Shown here: in pieces, positions 1-5,318 of the stretch
Position numbering within the stretch: the stretch's first letter is position 1
How the letters are laid out: each line of letters starts with the position of its first letter
Assembly: GCA_030614585.1 (NCBI GenBank)
Contig: JAUWTT010000331.1
Location: forward strand, 1 to 5,318
Source: Acidobacteriota bacterium
Lineage (GTDB): Bacteria; Acidobacteriota; UBA6911; RPQK01; JAPXNP01
Length of the DNA: 5,318 nucleotides
Direction of reading: 5' to 3'
Notes under the pieces: generated by a model
What the model was told of the DNA's origin: nothing
Database searches by the model: none
What the model saw: only the letters and a program-made list of their open reading frames with translations
Position numbers and translations under genes: made by a program

Positions 1-5
1 ACCTC

Positions 6-2036
6 ATGGCTGGTCCCACCGAACTGCCCCGTCAGGCAATCCCACTGGCCGCGGCTCAGAGGCTGCTGGATCACCCGGACAACCCCGACTCACTGCGAGC
101 CATGAGCGCGGGTACAGCCCCTTTTCTTGAAGGGGCCTCCGACAACGCCCTGCTGGACGCAATCGTGGCACACCTGGGGGTGGTCGGACTAGTGGAGCGA
201 GGGCCCACGGTTACCTCTGCGTTAGCGCGAGTTACACTTCCGAGTGACCTTCCTGCCTGCGGCGACTCAGCTGGAAACCTCGACCTCTGTATGAAAGTTG
301 CGGCCTTTGCCGAAAAGTCTCTCAACGAGTCCGATGGTCCGGCTGTAGAACAGTTGAAGCAAGACGTCGCTTTGTCAATTGTGGTCTTGAAACTCTTTCC
401 CTTTACCCGCAACTTAGTCAAAGTCACCGAAGAAACTGTTAGTGAAGTTAAGAAAGACCTTGATAAGGCCTTCCCTGTGATTGGGCTCGCGCTCCTCATC
501 AAGAAATGGTCCGAAGAGGCCGCTGCCTCTCTCTTGCCCTCTAGCTTCAGCTCACTCGATCTCAACCTTTTCCCCGCCGTGATGGAAGAAGATCTGGAAG
601 CGGGCGAATGGAGTGCTTTACTGATCGCCGCCAGCAAAGGCTGGAAGCTGGACGGAAAGCGCGTCCTTCAATACGCCTTCAAGGAGCTCAAGGCCAGTAA
701 ACTCCTCAAGAAGCAAGTGAAAAAAGGGGTTGGCAAACTCTTCGAGCTGTCCGGTGATCTTCCTTATGTTGATAATAAAAAGGTACAAGAGAAACTGGTC
801 GGTCTCATTGTCAAAAACATAGCGAAGATTGCCCCGGACGCCCTAAAAGGTGTCACGCTCTTTGAGCTTGATCCCGAGCTTTTTGGGCCCGTTGAGATCC
901 ATGAAAAAGGATGGAGCGAATCCGATATCAAGGGTGACGCGGTTGAAGAGTTCAACCACAACCAGTACAAACCGGTCAAGGTGGGGACGGCTGACATCAT
1001 CGTTCGAGTGCGGACCGATGGAGGGAAATTTGGGGGTGTCGGATCGATTTCCGCCTCAAAGCCAGTCGAGGTTAAACCGATCATCCTGGATGTTTCTCCG
1101 GACCAGGTGATTGCCAAACCTGGCGAGAAAGTAATCTTCACCGTTACAGTCGAAAACTCGTCCTTTCCTGAAAAAATAAAGGTAACAGCACTGAAGGGCC
1201 AAGCAGACACAACGTATGCCGGTGGCAATAGACACACGGTCACCTACACAGTACCGGCTAAGGAGCAACTGCCGGATGTACTGACTGCCCGTCATACTGC
1301 GGAAACCGGCGCCCGCCGTCCCCCCGCCGAACCCCGCACCGACCAGGCTGTGATCACAGGCAAAGCATCTGTCATTGTTTGGCCCGATAAGAACTGTGTC
1401 GAGCCAAGTGAAGAAACTGGTATTTTCCATTCGGTCGAAGGGATCAAAGACCAGCGAGTCACCTGGCAGACCGAGACCATTCCTTCCGGAGCTTCCGCAG
1501 GTGAGGTCAGGAGCGGACGGTTCTTTGCTCCGGGATCCCCCGCATATGTATTGATTACGGCTACTAGCGTTGCCAACCATGAGGCAAGAGGGGCAGCAAT
1601 CGTCAAGGTGGGTGGCTGTGATTGCTGGTGGAACGTTTCAGTTGGCGGCCACCACACGATTGGGGTTCCCGGCGTTGACAGTGGGGCTTTCACCCTTCAG
1701 ACGGAAGGGCTGCTTATTGGCCTGTCAAGGCCAAGTCTCCCCGAAGGGTTATTAATAGGAGCCGTTGATCCCGCCCAGGGGTCCTTCTGGGTATCCGGTT
1801 CGCTCGGCCTCGTCGCACCTGATGTCGGCTACGCAAGTATAGAGGAGATCCAGGGCATTTTGTTTGAATTCACCGATAACATCGTAGAAGGATGGGTGGA
1901 CGGCATGGTCACGGTAGTCAGCGTGACTTCAGAGGGCCCAGAGGAGCGTCTGGCGCCTTTCTCGGTCCGTTTCAGGATCAGTGGGGAACCGAGCCCCTTA
2001 TTCCCGCCCTCTACGAAAGGGTGCGTCGTCCAGTAA
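6..2036 (+). CDS. Large Ig-like-domain protein of unknown function, probably 5'-truncated by the window edge
   Basis: I do not recognise the function. The frame is open from base 3, so the ATG at 6 is only the first Met visible. No ribosome site can be seen and the N-terminus lacks a signal peptide, so the true start probably lies outside the window. As read (676 residues), about 1-350 is mostly helical, with a lysine-rich amphipathic stretch near 210-275. About 355-455 looks like an Ig-like beta-sandwich (SPDQ..AKPGEKVIFTV near 364-380). About 456-537 looks like a second, bacterial-Ig-type domain with the typical VTW (485-487), G.FFAPG (504-510) and ITATS (517-521) pattern. About 538-676 is a beta-rich C-terminal domain opening with CDCWW (538-542). 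Cysteines at 85, 95, 464, 538, 540 and 673 would suit an extracytoplasmic protein. It converges on the downstream minus-strand gene and is probably not part of its operon. Coding status is supported by length and coherent domain patterns. Confidence 0.8.
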   Translation: MAGPTELPRQAIPLAAAQRLLDHPDNPDSLRAMSAGTAPFLEGASDNALLDAIVAHLGVVGLVERGPTVTSALARVTLPSDLPACGDSAGNLDLCMKVAAFAEKSLNESDGPAVEQLKQDVALSIVVLKLFPFTRNLVKVTEETVSEVKKDLDKAFPVIGLALLIKKWSEEAAASLLPSSFSSLDLNLFPAVMEEDLEAGEWSALLIAASKGWKLDGKRVLQYAFKELKASKLLKKQVKKGVGKLFELSGDLPYVDNKKVQEKLVGLIVKNIAKIAPDALKGVTLFELDPELFGPVEIHEKGWSESDIKGDAVEEFNHNQYKPVKVGTADIIVRVRTDGGKFGGVGSISASKPVEVKPIILDVSPDQVIAKPGEKVIFTVTVENSSFPEKIKVTALKGQADTTYAGGNRHTVTYTVPAKEQLPDVLTARHTAETGARRPPAEPRTDQAVITGKASVIVWPDKNCVEPSEETGIFHSVEGIKDQRVTWQTETIPSGASAGEVRSGRFFAPGSPAYVLITATSVANHEARGAAIVKVGGCDCWWNVSVGGHHTIGVPGVDSGAFTLQTEGLLIGLSRPSLPEGLLIGAVDPAQGSFWVSGSLGLVAPDVGYASIEEIQGILFEFTDNIVEGWVDGMVTVVSVTSEGPEERLAPFSVRFRISGEPSPLFPPSTKGCVVQ

Positions 2037-2055
2037 TCCTCGGCAAACACCCGAT

Positions 2056-2079
2056 GCGATCCCGTCCGTTTGGGATAGC
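2056..2079. other. Hairpin between convergent genes, weak terminator candidate
   Basis: GCGATCCC (2056-2063) can pair with GGGATAGC (2072-2079), 7 of 8 pairs, across an 8-nt loop. It lies in the 109-bp gap between the two convergent stop codons. No T-tract follows the stem on either strand: the only A/T run (2087-2092, A on the plus strand) would precede the stem for minus-strand transcripts. It could reduce read-through for both genes but is not a canonical intrinsic terminator. Confidence 0.2.
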
Positions 2080-2145
2080 GTCGACGAAAAAAGGGTCAGC
2101 AGCCACAAAGCCGTTTGCTTTCAACTGGCGCAGAACTCGGCAACT

Positions 2146-3588
2146 TCAAGTGTAGACGAAATACGCCGTAACAATCGCGTTACTGTAGACTTTTACTCGA
2201 ACCCAATGTGCGCTGAAACCATCTGGGAATTCATGGTGGATGTACCCACCTGAAGGGACCTTAAAGCGTTGATAGGTCCTCCACGTTCCGTCTCCCAGAA
2301 AGTCCACTTCCACCTCAAACTCAACAGTCCCGCTCGATTCGTGGGTAAGGTGCAGTACCTTCTTGTCAAATCCTGTCATCAAGAATGGATCTGAAGAGCT
2401 TCCTGCCTTAACCTGACTCTTCCACCAGGGGCCTCCCCATCCTTTGGGTTTGCCCATGTTCCAGAGATCATCGATGTTTCCGAACCACAACCCTGACTGT
2501 GGCTGACCTACAGCGTTATCGGTCTGGTCACCGGCCATTACAAACAAGCCTCGCCAAAAGCAGAAATCTGGGACTATTCGCAAATGAGTACTAATAGGAC
2601 GAATCCCCCAAACCCGTCCTTCGTATACCAACGTCGGCAACTCGTAAAAGATGCCGTGGATATCCATGAGATACCTCTCGGTCTGAGCTTCCCGAATCCT
2701 CATCCACTCTGTGTTCCAGGAGTGATCGAATGCATGGCTCCCCTTGGGGAGTAGATAGCGGGTCCACTTGCCACCGTGCAGAACGCGGAGGACTACGGAA
2801 GAACGAGTCCAGCCAGTGGCAAACAAAGTGTTCCCATACTTGGCTCCGACCCTGGGATTCTGTTTCCCAGATACCTCGACAAATGGGTTGTATTCAAGAA
2901 TCCTCCATTCGTTTCCATCCCATTCAGCCAAGCGGCCTGCCTGTCGAGTTCCAATGTGTTCAGGCTCTTCGTAGGTATTGTTGGCTACGACTACTCGCCC
3001 CTGAGCTGTGTGCGCCCCCTTGAAATGCGGATGTGCATCTTCTGGAATCTTCAGTTCACTCACCAGATCGAAGAGCTGCTTCGCCTCCAGAGTTTCCACA
3101 TTAACCTCGAAAAGAAGCCCCTCCATAGTAAGGTAGTAGACCCATTTCGCCGGATCTACCAGGTGACGCATCGTCGCCGTCAGTCGATGGTCTTTGATTC
3201 CCTGGACAGTTCGGACGTTGCCCTCGGCATCAATGACGTGGGGCCCAATGAATGCGTGTTCCGATTCCCAGTGCACCATCCTGTTTGCATACGTACCCGT
3301 CACAGAGGCAGGGTGCAGCTTCATGGTCATGTCATCATTGATCTCATAGAGCCCGATCCCGTCTCCCCTGATATGAGCAACATATGCAATCGCCCACAAC
3401 CTGTTCGCCCACGGTATTAAGGCACCGATTCCGGTCTCACTATTGCTACCCACCCCGTCTGCCATTACCGTCATGTGGGGGAAGACGCCGTCGATTTGAA
3501 TCGGGGCGTTGGATTCCTCCTGTCCATGCAGAAAAGGCGATGACAATAGCAGAAACACAAGCAGGAAACCCTCCGTCGCATGTCTCAT
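2146..3588 (-). CDS. Secreted protein of unknown function, probable beta-propeller, partner of the GH88 gene
   Basis: This 480-residue protein has a clear Sec signal peptide: MRHATEG, a hydrophobic core FLLVFLLLSSPFL (8-20) and likely cleavage after LHG (about 22). Residues 35-400 carry repeated short beta-strand patterns (LWAIAYV 64-70, LFEVNVETL 159-167, GRLAEWDGNEWRILE 218-232, LRVLHGGKWTRYL 267-279, FYELPTLVYEGRVWGI 314-329), as in BNR-like or WD-like propellers. A last beta-rich module spans about 405-480. Polar motifs that look conserved are ANRMVHWESEH (101-111), KGAHTAQG (190-197), HAFDHSWNTEW (285-295) and ISTHLR (332-337). From memory it resembles a family of uncharacterised secreted proteins of glycan-degrading bacteria; no search was possible. 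It lies downstream of the GH88 gene on the same strand, 198 bp away. Ulvan or rhamnose-glucuronate lyases of families PL24, PL25 and PL42 are also propellers, so a lyase role is possible but unproven; glycan binding or another hydrolase is equally open. The start is supported by AGGAG nine bases upstream. Confidence 0.9.
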   Translation of the reverse strand: MRHATEGFLLVFLLLSSPFLHGQEESNAPIQIDGVFPHMTVMADGVGSNSETGIGALIPWANRLWAIAYVAHIRGDGIGLYEINDDMTMKLHPASVTGTYANRMVHWESEHAFIGPHVIDAEGNVRTVQGIKDHRLTATMRHLVDPAKWVYYLTMEGLLFEVNVETLEAKQLFDLVSELKIPEDAHPHFKGAHTAQGRVVVANNTYEEPEHIGTRQAGRLAEWDGNEWRILEYNPFVEVSGKQNPRVGAKYGNTLFATGWTRSSVVLRVLHGGKWTRYLLPKGSHAFDHSWNTEWMRIREAQTERYLMDIHGIFYELPTLVYEGRVWGIRPISTHLRIVPDFCFWRGLFVMAGDQTDNAVGQPQSGLWFGNIDDLWNMGKPKGWGGPWWKSQVKAGSSSDPFLMTGFDKKVLHLTHESSGTVEFEVEVDFLGDGTWRTYQRFKVPSGGYIHHEFPDGFSAHWVRVKVYSNAIVTAYFVYT

Positions 3589-3597
3589 TTCATGACG

Positions 3598-3602
3598 CTC
3601 CT
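3598..3602 (-). promoter_or_regulatory. Ribosome binding site of the secreted propeller-like gene
   Basis: On the minus strand TTTAGGAG precedes the ATG at 3588, with nine bases between AGGAG and the start. This fixes the start that gives an intact signal peptide. A second, out-of-frame ATG at 3593 lies four bases after the AGGAG and opens a two-codon reading frame (ATG AAA TGA) whose stop overlaps the real start codon. Confidence 0.7.
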
Positions 3603-3633
3603 AAAGGTCAGTAAATTTTCTTGTAGCCGCCCA

Positions 3634-3660
3634 ATCCGCCGCATTGTCCATGCTGTGGAT
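3634..3660. repeat. Imperfect hairpin, REP-like in form
   Basis: ATCCGCCGCAT (3634-3644) faces ATGCTGTGGAT (3650-3660) across the loop TGTCC: nine Watson-Crick pairs, one G-T wobble and one mismatch on the plus strand. On the minus strand, the sense strand of the flanking genes, the wobble becomes a mismatch, so the structure is weaker in mRNA. The loop TGTCC equals the core of the adjacent repeat. A GTAG tetranucleotide, the kind found beside REP hairpins, occurs at 3623-3626, but eight bases lie between it and the stem rather than direct contact. Only one copy is in the window. Confidence 0.4.
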
Positions 3661-3689
3661 GATATAGGAAGGGAAAATCAACCTGTCCA
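3661..3689 (-). promoter_or_regulatory. Possible promoter for the secreted propeller-like gene, partly made by the repeat
   Basis: On the minus strand TGGACA (3684-3689, five of six to TTGACA) is followed after 17 bases by TATATC (3661-3666, four of six to TATAAT). The -35 box is the GGACA core of the proximal repeat copy. The leader to the ATG at 3588 would be about 65 bases. It could let this gene be expressed apart from the GH88 gene. This is a match to an E. coli-type consensus only; the sigma factor use of this organism is unknown. Confidence 0.3.
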
Positions 3690-3745
3690 TTCCATACCTT
3701 TCTACGGTGGAAAATCAACCTGTCCCTTTCTTACCATCCGTTCAC
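3672..3745. repeat. Two direct copies of a 17-bp repeat, 37-bp period
   Basis: GGAAAATCAACCTGTCC occurs at 3672-3688 and again, identical, at 3709-3725. The similarity continues for about ten more bases with three differences (24 of 27 overall) and then fades. The pair sits in the spacer between the GH88 gene and the secreted-protein gene. The downstream copy shares 19 identical bases with the copy at the right edge of the window (5285-5303). It is probably a dispersed intergenic repeat; read on the minus strand it is a GGGACAGGTTGATT-type sequence, which I loosely associate with REP-type elements. Confidence 0.75.
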
Positions 3746-3786
3746 CTACTGCTCTGTCCGGCGGAAATCCGGGTTGTGGAAAGGTA

Positions 3787-4986
3787 CTATTCTGGCCACC
3801 TCTGCATGGCCTCCAGATAATAGAAATCCCCCCAAATATTCGCCTGATCGACGCTCCTCCCAATCTCGTAGAAATAGGTTCCTCCGCTGAGAACACCATC
3901 ATTGCGGCCTGGCAGGTCCCGCGTAAGGTAGTTCTCAGTTAGCGAGGCAAGGATCTTGCCGGCTGTCCTCCGATAGTGGTTGGCCCTGTCCGGGTCTTCT
4001 ACAAGAGTTGCCAGCTCCAACATGGCTGAAGCCGCCATTGATGCAGCGCTCGTGTCTCGAGGTTCGTTGGGGATCCCAGGCGCACAGAAGTCCCAGTAGG
4101 GCACAAAATCGGGAGGCAGGCGTTCAATGAACCAGTCTGCCATGCTCATCGCAGCCTCCAGAAACTTCTGCTCCCGGGTATGCTTATAGACCCGGGTGAA
4201 TCCGTAAATTCCCCAAGACTGCCCTCGGCTCCAGGTGCTCTCATCTGTGTACCCCTGCTTGGTGAATCCCCGCAGCATTTCACCTGTGGCGGGATCGAAC
4301 TCCACTACCTGAAAGCTCGAGTAGTCCGGCCTTACATGGCTGACTCGAGTACGTTCAGCATGGCTTGTCGCCGCCTGTGAGAATGACGGCTCACCGGTCT
4401 CATCGGCAGCCCAGTAAAGGTGGTCAAGGTTTATCAAACAATCGATGATGACGAATCCCATCTGGTCTTCTTCACCCAACCTTCCCCAGTTTTGCATGTA
4501 GCCTCCACCAGGAAGGAAGCGCTTCATCATGCTCCGGGCCCCAGCCAGTCCTACTTCACGCATTCTTTCATCGTGCGTAAGAGAATAACCGAGGTCACAG
4601 GAGGGCCAATAAAGAATGCCGATATCGCTCATATCCACGTTGCTCTTGTATCCCTCCAGCAGCCAAGTGTATTTCTCCGCGTGCTCTCGCCAATACTGCT
4701 CGCCAGTTTCCGCATACATTAGCCAGAGCATGCCGGCAAAATAGCCCCCGGTCCAACCACCATCGTCAAATTCCCAAGTCCCATCCTCCGGGGCCACAGG
4801 GAAACGACCGGCGGCAATCTCAACTGAATTCCTAAGGCTTTCAGCGATGTTTTCAATCGCTTGAGCCCTAAGTTCAACGGACATTGGAAACGGTTCATCA
4901 GGCTGCCGGGGCGTACTTTCACAAGCCGCTAAGAATAAAGTCAGAGGCAGAACTGCAAGACAGTTCAAAGCATGTTGAATCTCCAT
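3787..4986 (-). CDS. Glycoside hydrolase family 88 lipoprotein, unsaturated glucuronyl hydrolase-like
   Basis: GH88 enzymes hydrate and release the 4,5-unsaturated uronic acid left on oligosaccharides by polysaccharide lyases. The 399-residue protein begins with a lipoprotein signal ending in LFLAAC (Cys22), so it is probably anchored in a membrane facing the periplasm or outside. The rest is an (alpha/alpha)6-barrel domain. Family marks: WTGGYFAGMLW (78-88), SDIGILYWPS (120-129), FVIIDCLINL (178-187), QGYTDESTWSRGQSWGIYGF (244-263), DTSAASMAA (311-319) and IWGDFYYLEAM (384-394). With a constant offset of +33 to the Bacillus sp. GL1 enzyme as I remember it, the two catalytic aspartates fall on D121 and D182, and Gln211, Trp219, Arg221 and Trp225 are also kept. 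Three positions that are His in the family consensus are instead S120, Q226 and K243, so the sugar preference may differ. Length and C-terminus are complete. An in-frame GTG at 4998 is an alternative start: it lies three bases from AGAGGA and adds a lysine to the signal n-region, while the ATG lies 15 bases away. Confidence 0.93.
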   Translation of the reverse strand: MEIQHALNCLAVLPLTLFLAACESTPRQPDEPFPMSVELRAQAIENIAESLRNSVEIAAGRFPVAPEDGTWEFDDGGWTGGYFAGMLWLMYAETGEQYWREHAEKYTWLLEGYKSNVDMSDIGILYWPSCDLGYSLTHDERMREVGLAGARSMMKRFLPGGGYMQNWGRLGEEDQMGFVIIDCLINLDHLYWAADETGEPSFSQAATSHAERTRVSHVRPDYSSFQVVEFDPATGEMLRGFTKQGYTDESTWSRGQSWGIYGFTRVYKHTREQKFLEAAMSMADWFIERLPPDFVPYWDFCAPGIPNEPRDTSAASMAASAMLELATLVEDPDRANHYRRTAGKILASLTENYLTRDLPGRNDGVLSGGTYFYEIGRSVDQANIWGDFYYLEAMQRWPE

Positions 4987-5001
4987 GGCTATCTTCACCG
5001 T

Positions 5002-5007
5002 TCCTCT
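5002..5007 (-). promoter_or_regulatory. Ribosome-binding-site candidate of the GH88 gene, start ambiguous
   Basis: AGAGGA on the minus strand is three bases before an in-frame GTG (4998) and 15 bases before the ATG (4986). The first spacing is short and the second long, so this site does not decide the start. The GTG start gives an n-region with Lys (VKIAMEIQH), which lipoprotein signals usually need. The ATG start gives MEIQH with no Lys or Arg. Confidence 0.4.
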
Positions 5008-5028
5008 CGGTACGTGGCTACGCCTCTT

Positions 5029-5055
5029 CTTTGACTTCAAAGTCGAGCAACTTTG
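5029..5055 (-). promoter_or_regulatory. Leader segment with two mutually exclusive hairpins
   Basis: On the minus strand three short blocks follow one another: CAAAGT (5055-5050), ACTTTG (5043-5038) and TCAAAG (5034-5029). The middle block can pair with the first (6 bp, 6-nt loop) or with the last (CTTTG with CAAAG, 4-nt loop), not with both. It lies in the predicted GH88 leader, some 20-50 bases upstream of the ribosome site. It may be chance; no known riboswitch class was recognised. Confidence 0.25.
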
Positions 5056-5101
5056 CGACGTTGTGAACAGCCCTTTTGTAACCGCAGTAGAGTGCCACTC
5101 G

Positions 5102-5130
5102 ATGTTAGCCCCGTTGGTCTCACTCGTCAA
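5102..5130 (-). promoter_or_regulatory. Candidate sigma-70-type promoter of the GH88 gene
   Basis: On the minus strand TTGACG (5125-5130, five of six) is separated by exactly 17 bases from TAACAT (5102-5107, four of six, keeping the key T-A and final T). Transcription would begin near 5095, leaving a leader of about 100 bases. Its position supports the internal start at 4986/4998 over the GTG at 5220. No operator palindrome beside it stands out. Confidence 0.4.
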
Positions 5131-5220
5131 AGCATCTGTAGAAGTAGGATGAGTAGGGGACAGCTGGTTCTCTGGTTTGGCTACTCCGACTTGAGGGCCC
5201 TCCCGCTTTGGAAACGACAC

Positions 5221-5284
5221 CTCTCGGGTTGATTGAACTCAGCCTGTCCACCATCCAACAGCCCAAGAGAGAATCAACCGAGAG
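5221..5284. repeat. Inverted repeat upstream of the GH88 promoter
   Basis: CTCTCGGGTTGATT (5221-5234) is the reverse complement of AATCAACCGAGAG (5272-5284) apart from one inserted base, around a 37-bp centre. The arms carry the AATCAACC core of the dispersed repeat in opposite orientations. The centre holds a diverged copy of the same repeat (TCAGCCTGTCCA, 5239-5250, 11 of 12 to 3678-3689). Confidence 0.6.
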
Positions 5285-5303
5285 AATCAACCTGTCCCTT
5301 TCT
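5268..5303. repeat. Dispersed repeat copy with a 13-bp tandem duplication of its end
   Basis: AGAGAATCAACC occurs twice in tandem (5268-5279 and 5281-5292). The second copy runs into the full repeat AATCAACCTGTCCCTTTCT (5285-5303), identical over 19 bases to 3713-3731 on the other side of the GH88 gene and in the same orientation. No transposase or terminal structure of an insertion sequence is visible beside it; the window ends 15 bases further on. Confidence 0.75.
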
Positions 5304-5318
5304 GATTCCTTTTCTCTC

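Larger units (their letters stand above)
4987..5318. other. Upstream region of the GH88 gene, no convincing gene
   Basis: The GH88 frame stays open upstream to a GTG at 5220, but those 78 extra residues are polar and would place the lipoprotein signal inside the protein. That GTG has no spaced ribosome site, and the candidate promoter lies downstream of it. The region therefore reads as a regulatory leader (about 4987-5095), a promoter (5102-5130), a featureless stretch (5131-5220) and a repeat cluster (5221-5303) at the window edge. No tRNA, transposase or other gene was found in it. Confidence 0.6.

Noticed and set aside
71..637. 188-codon open frame on the minus strand, and others opposite the first gene
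   Set aside because: These lie opposite the 676-residue frame and have low-complexity Ser/Arg/Thr-rich translations typical of shadow frames.
2087..2121. Intrinsic terminator for the minus-strand gene (AAAGC/GCTTT stem and a run of six T)
   Set aside because: The stem is only 5 bp and the T-run starts 14 bases after it, too far for a canonical terminator.
2776..3420. 214-codon open frame on the plus strand
   Set aside because: It is antisense to the secreted-protein gene, which has a signal peptide, a ribosome site and coherent repeats; the antisense product shows no domain pattern.
3585..3593. Two-codon upstream frame (ATG AAA TGA) overlapping the start of the secreted-protein gene
   Set aside because: It is short enough to arise by chance, and the real ATG has better spacing to the ribosome site; translational coupling cannot be argued from this alone.
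3672..3745. CRISPR-like array
   Set aside because: There are only two 17-bp copies, the units keep partial similarity beyond the repeat, and no cas gene is present.
3580..3942. 120-codon plus-strand frame across the spacer and the GH88 3' end
   Set aside because: It overlaps the GH88 coding end and the repeats and has no recognisable protein features or ribosome site.
4987..5220. N-terminal extension of the GH88 protein to a GTG at 5220
   Set aside because: It would bury the lipoprotein signal at residue 79 onward, the added residues are polar and featureless, the GTG has GAGAG directly abutting it with no spacing, and the candidate promoter lies inside the extension.
3672..5303. Composite transposon or insertion sequence around the GH88 gene
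   Set aside because: The flanking repeats are short and direct, no transposase is encoded in the window, and no IS ends or target duplications could be identified.

Overview
The window comes from a bacterium, most likely an environmental Gram-negative that degrades polysaccharides. The support is a Sec signal peptide on one protein, a lipoprotein signal on a family GH88 enzyme, a usable Shine-Dalgarno sequence and moderate G+C. The phylum cannot be fixed from 5.3 kb. The gene content and the short GGGACAGGTTGATT-type dispersed repeats remind me of Verrucomicrobiota/Planctomycetota-like genomes, but that is an impression, not a result.

Layout. (1) Positions 6-2036, plus strand: the 3' part, or possibly all, of a large protein of unknown function. 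It has a helical lysine-rich first half, two Ig-like beta domains and a Cys-containing C-terminal domain. The frame is open to the left edge and no signal peptide or ribosome site is visible, so the gene probably starts outside the window. (2) 2037-2145: a short gap between convergent genes. (3) 2146-3588, minus strand: a 480-residue secreted protein without an assigned function, probably a beta-propeller. (4) 3589-3786: a 198-bp spacer with an imperfect hairpin, two copies of a short repeat 37 bp apart and a possible promoter formed partly by the repeat. (5) 3787-4986, minus strand: a GH88 unsaturated-glucuronyl-hydrolase-like lipoprotein. (6) 4987-5318: upstream region of the GH88 gene with a candidate sigma-70-type promoter, a leader that can fold in two ways, and a cluster of direct and inverted copies of the same repeat at the window edge.

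How the genes may work together. GH88 enzymes remove the 4,5-unsaturated uronic acid that polysaccharide lyases leave at the non-reducing end of their products. The GH88 gene is followed on the same strand by a secreted propeller-like protein of unknown activity, so a two-step scheme (lyase or binding protein, then unsaturated uronyl hydrolase) for an acidic glycan is a reasonable hypothesis. No lyase motif was proven. The most notable points are three active-site histidine positions of GH88 that are occupied by Ser, Gln and Lys here, the unassigned partner protein, and the identical 19-bp repeats that bracket the GH88 gene in direct orientation.
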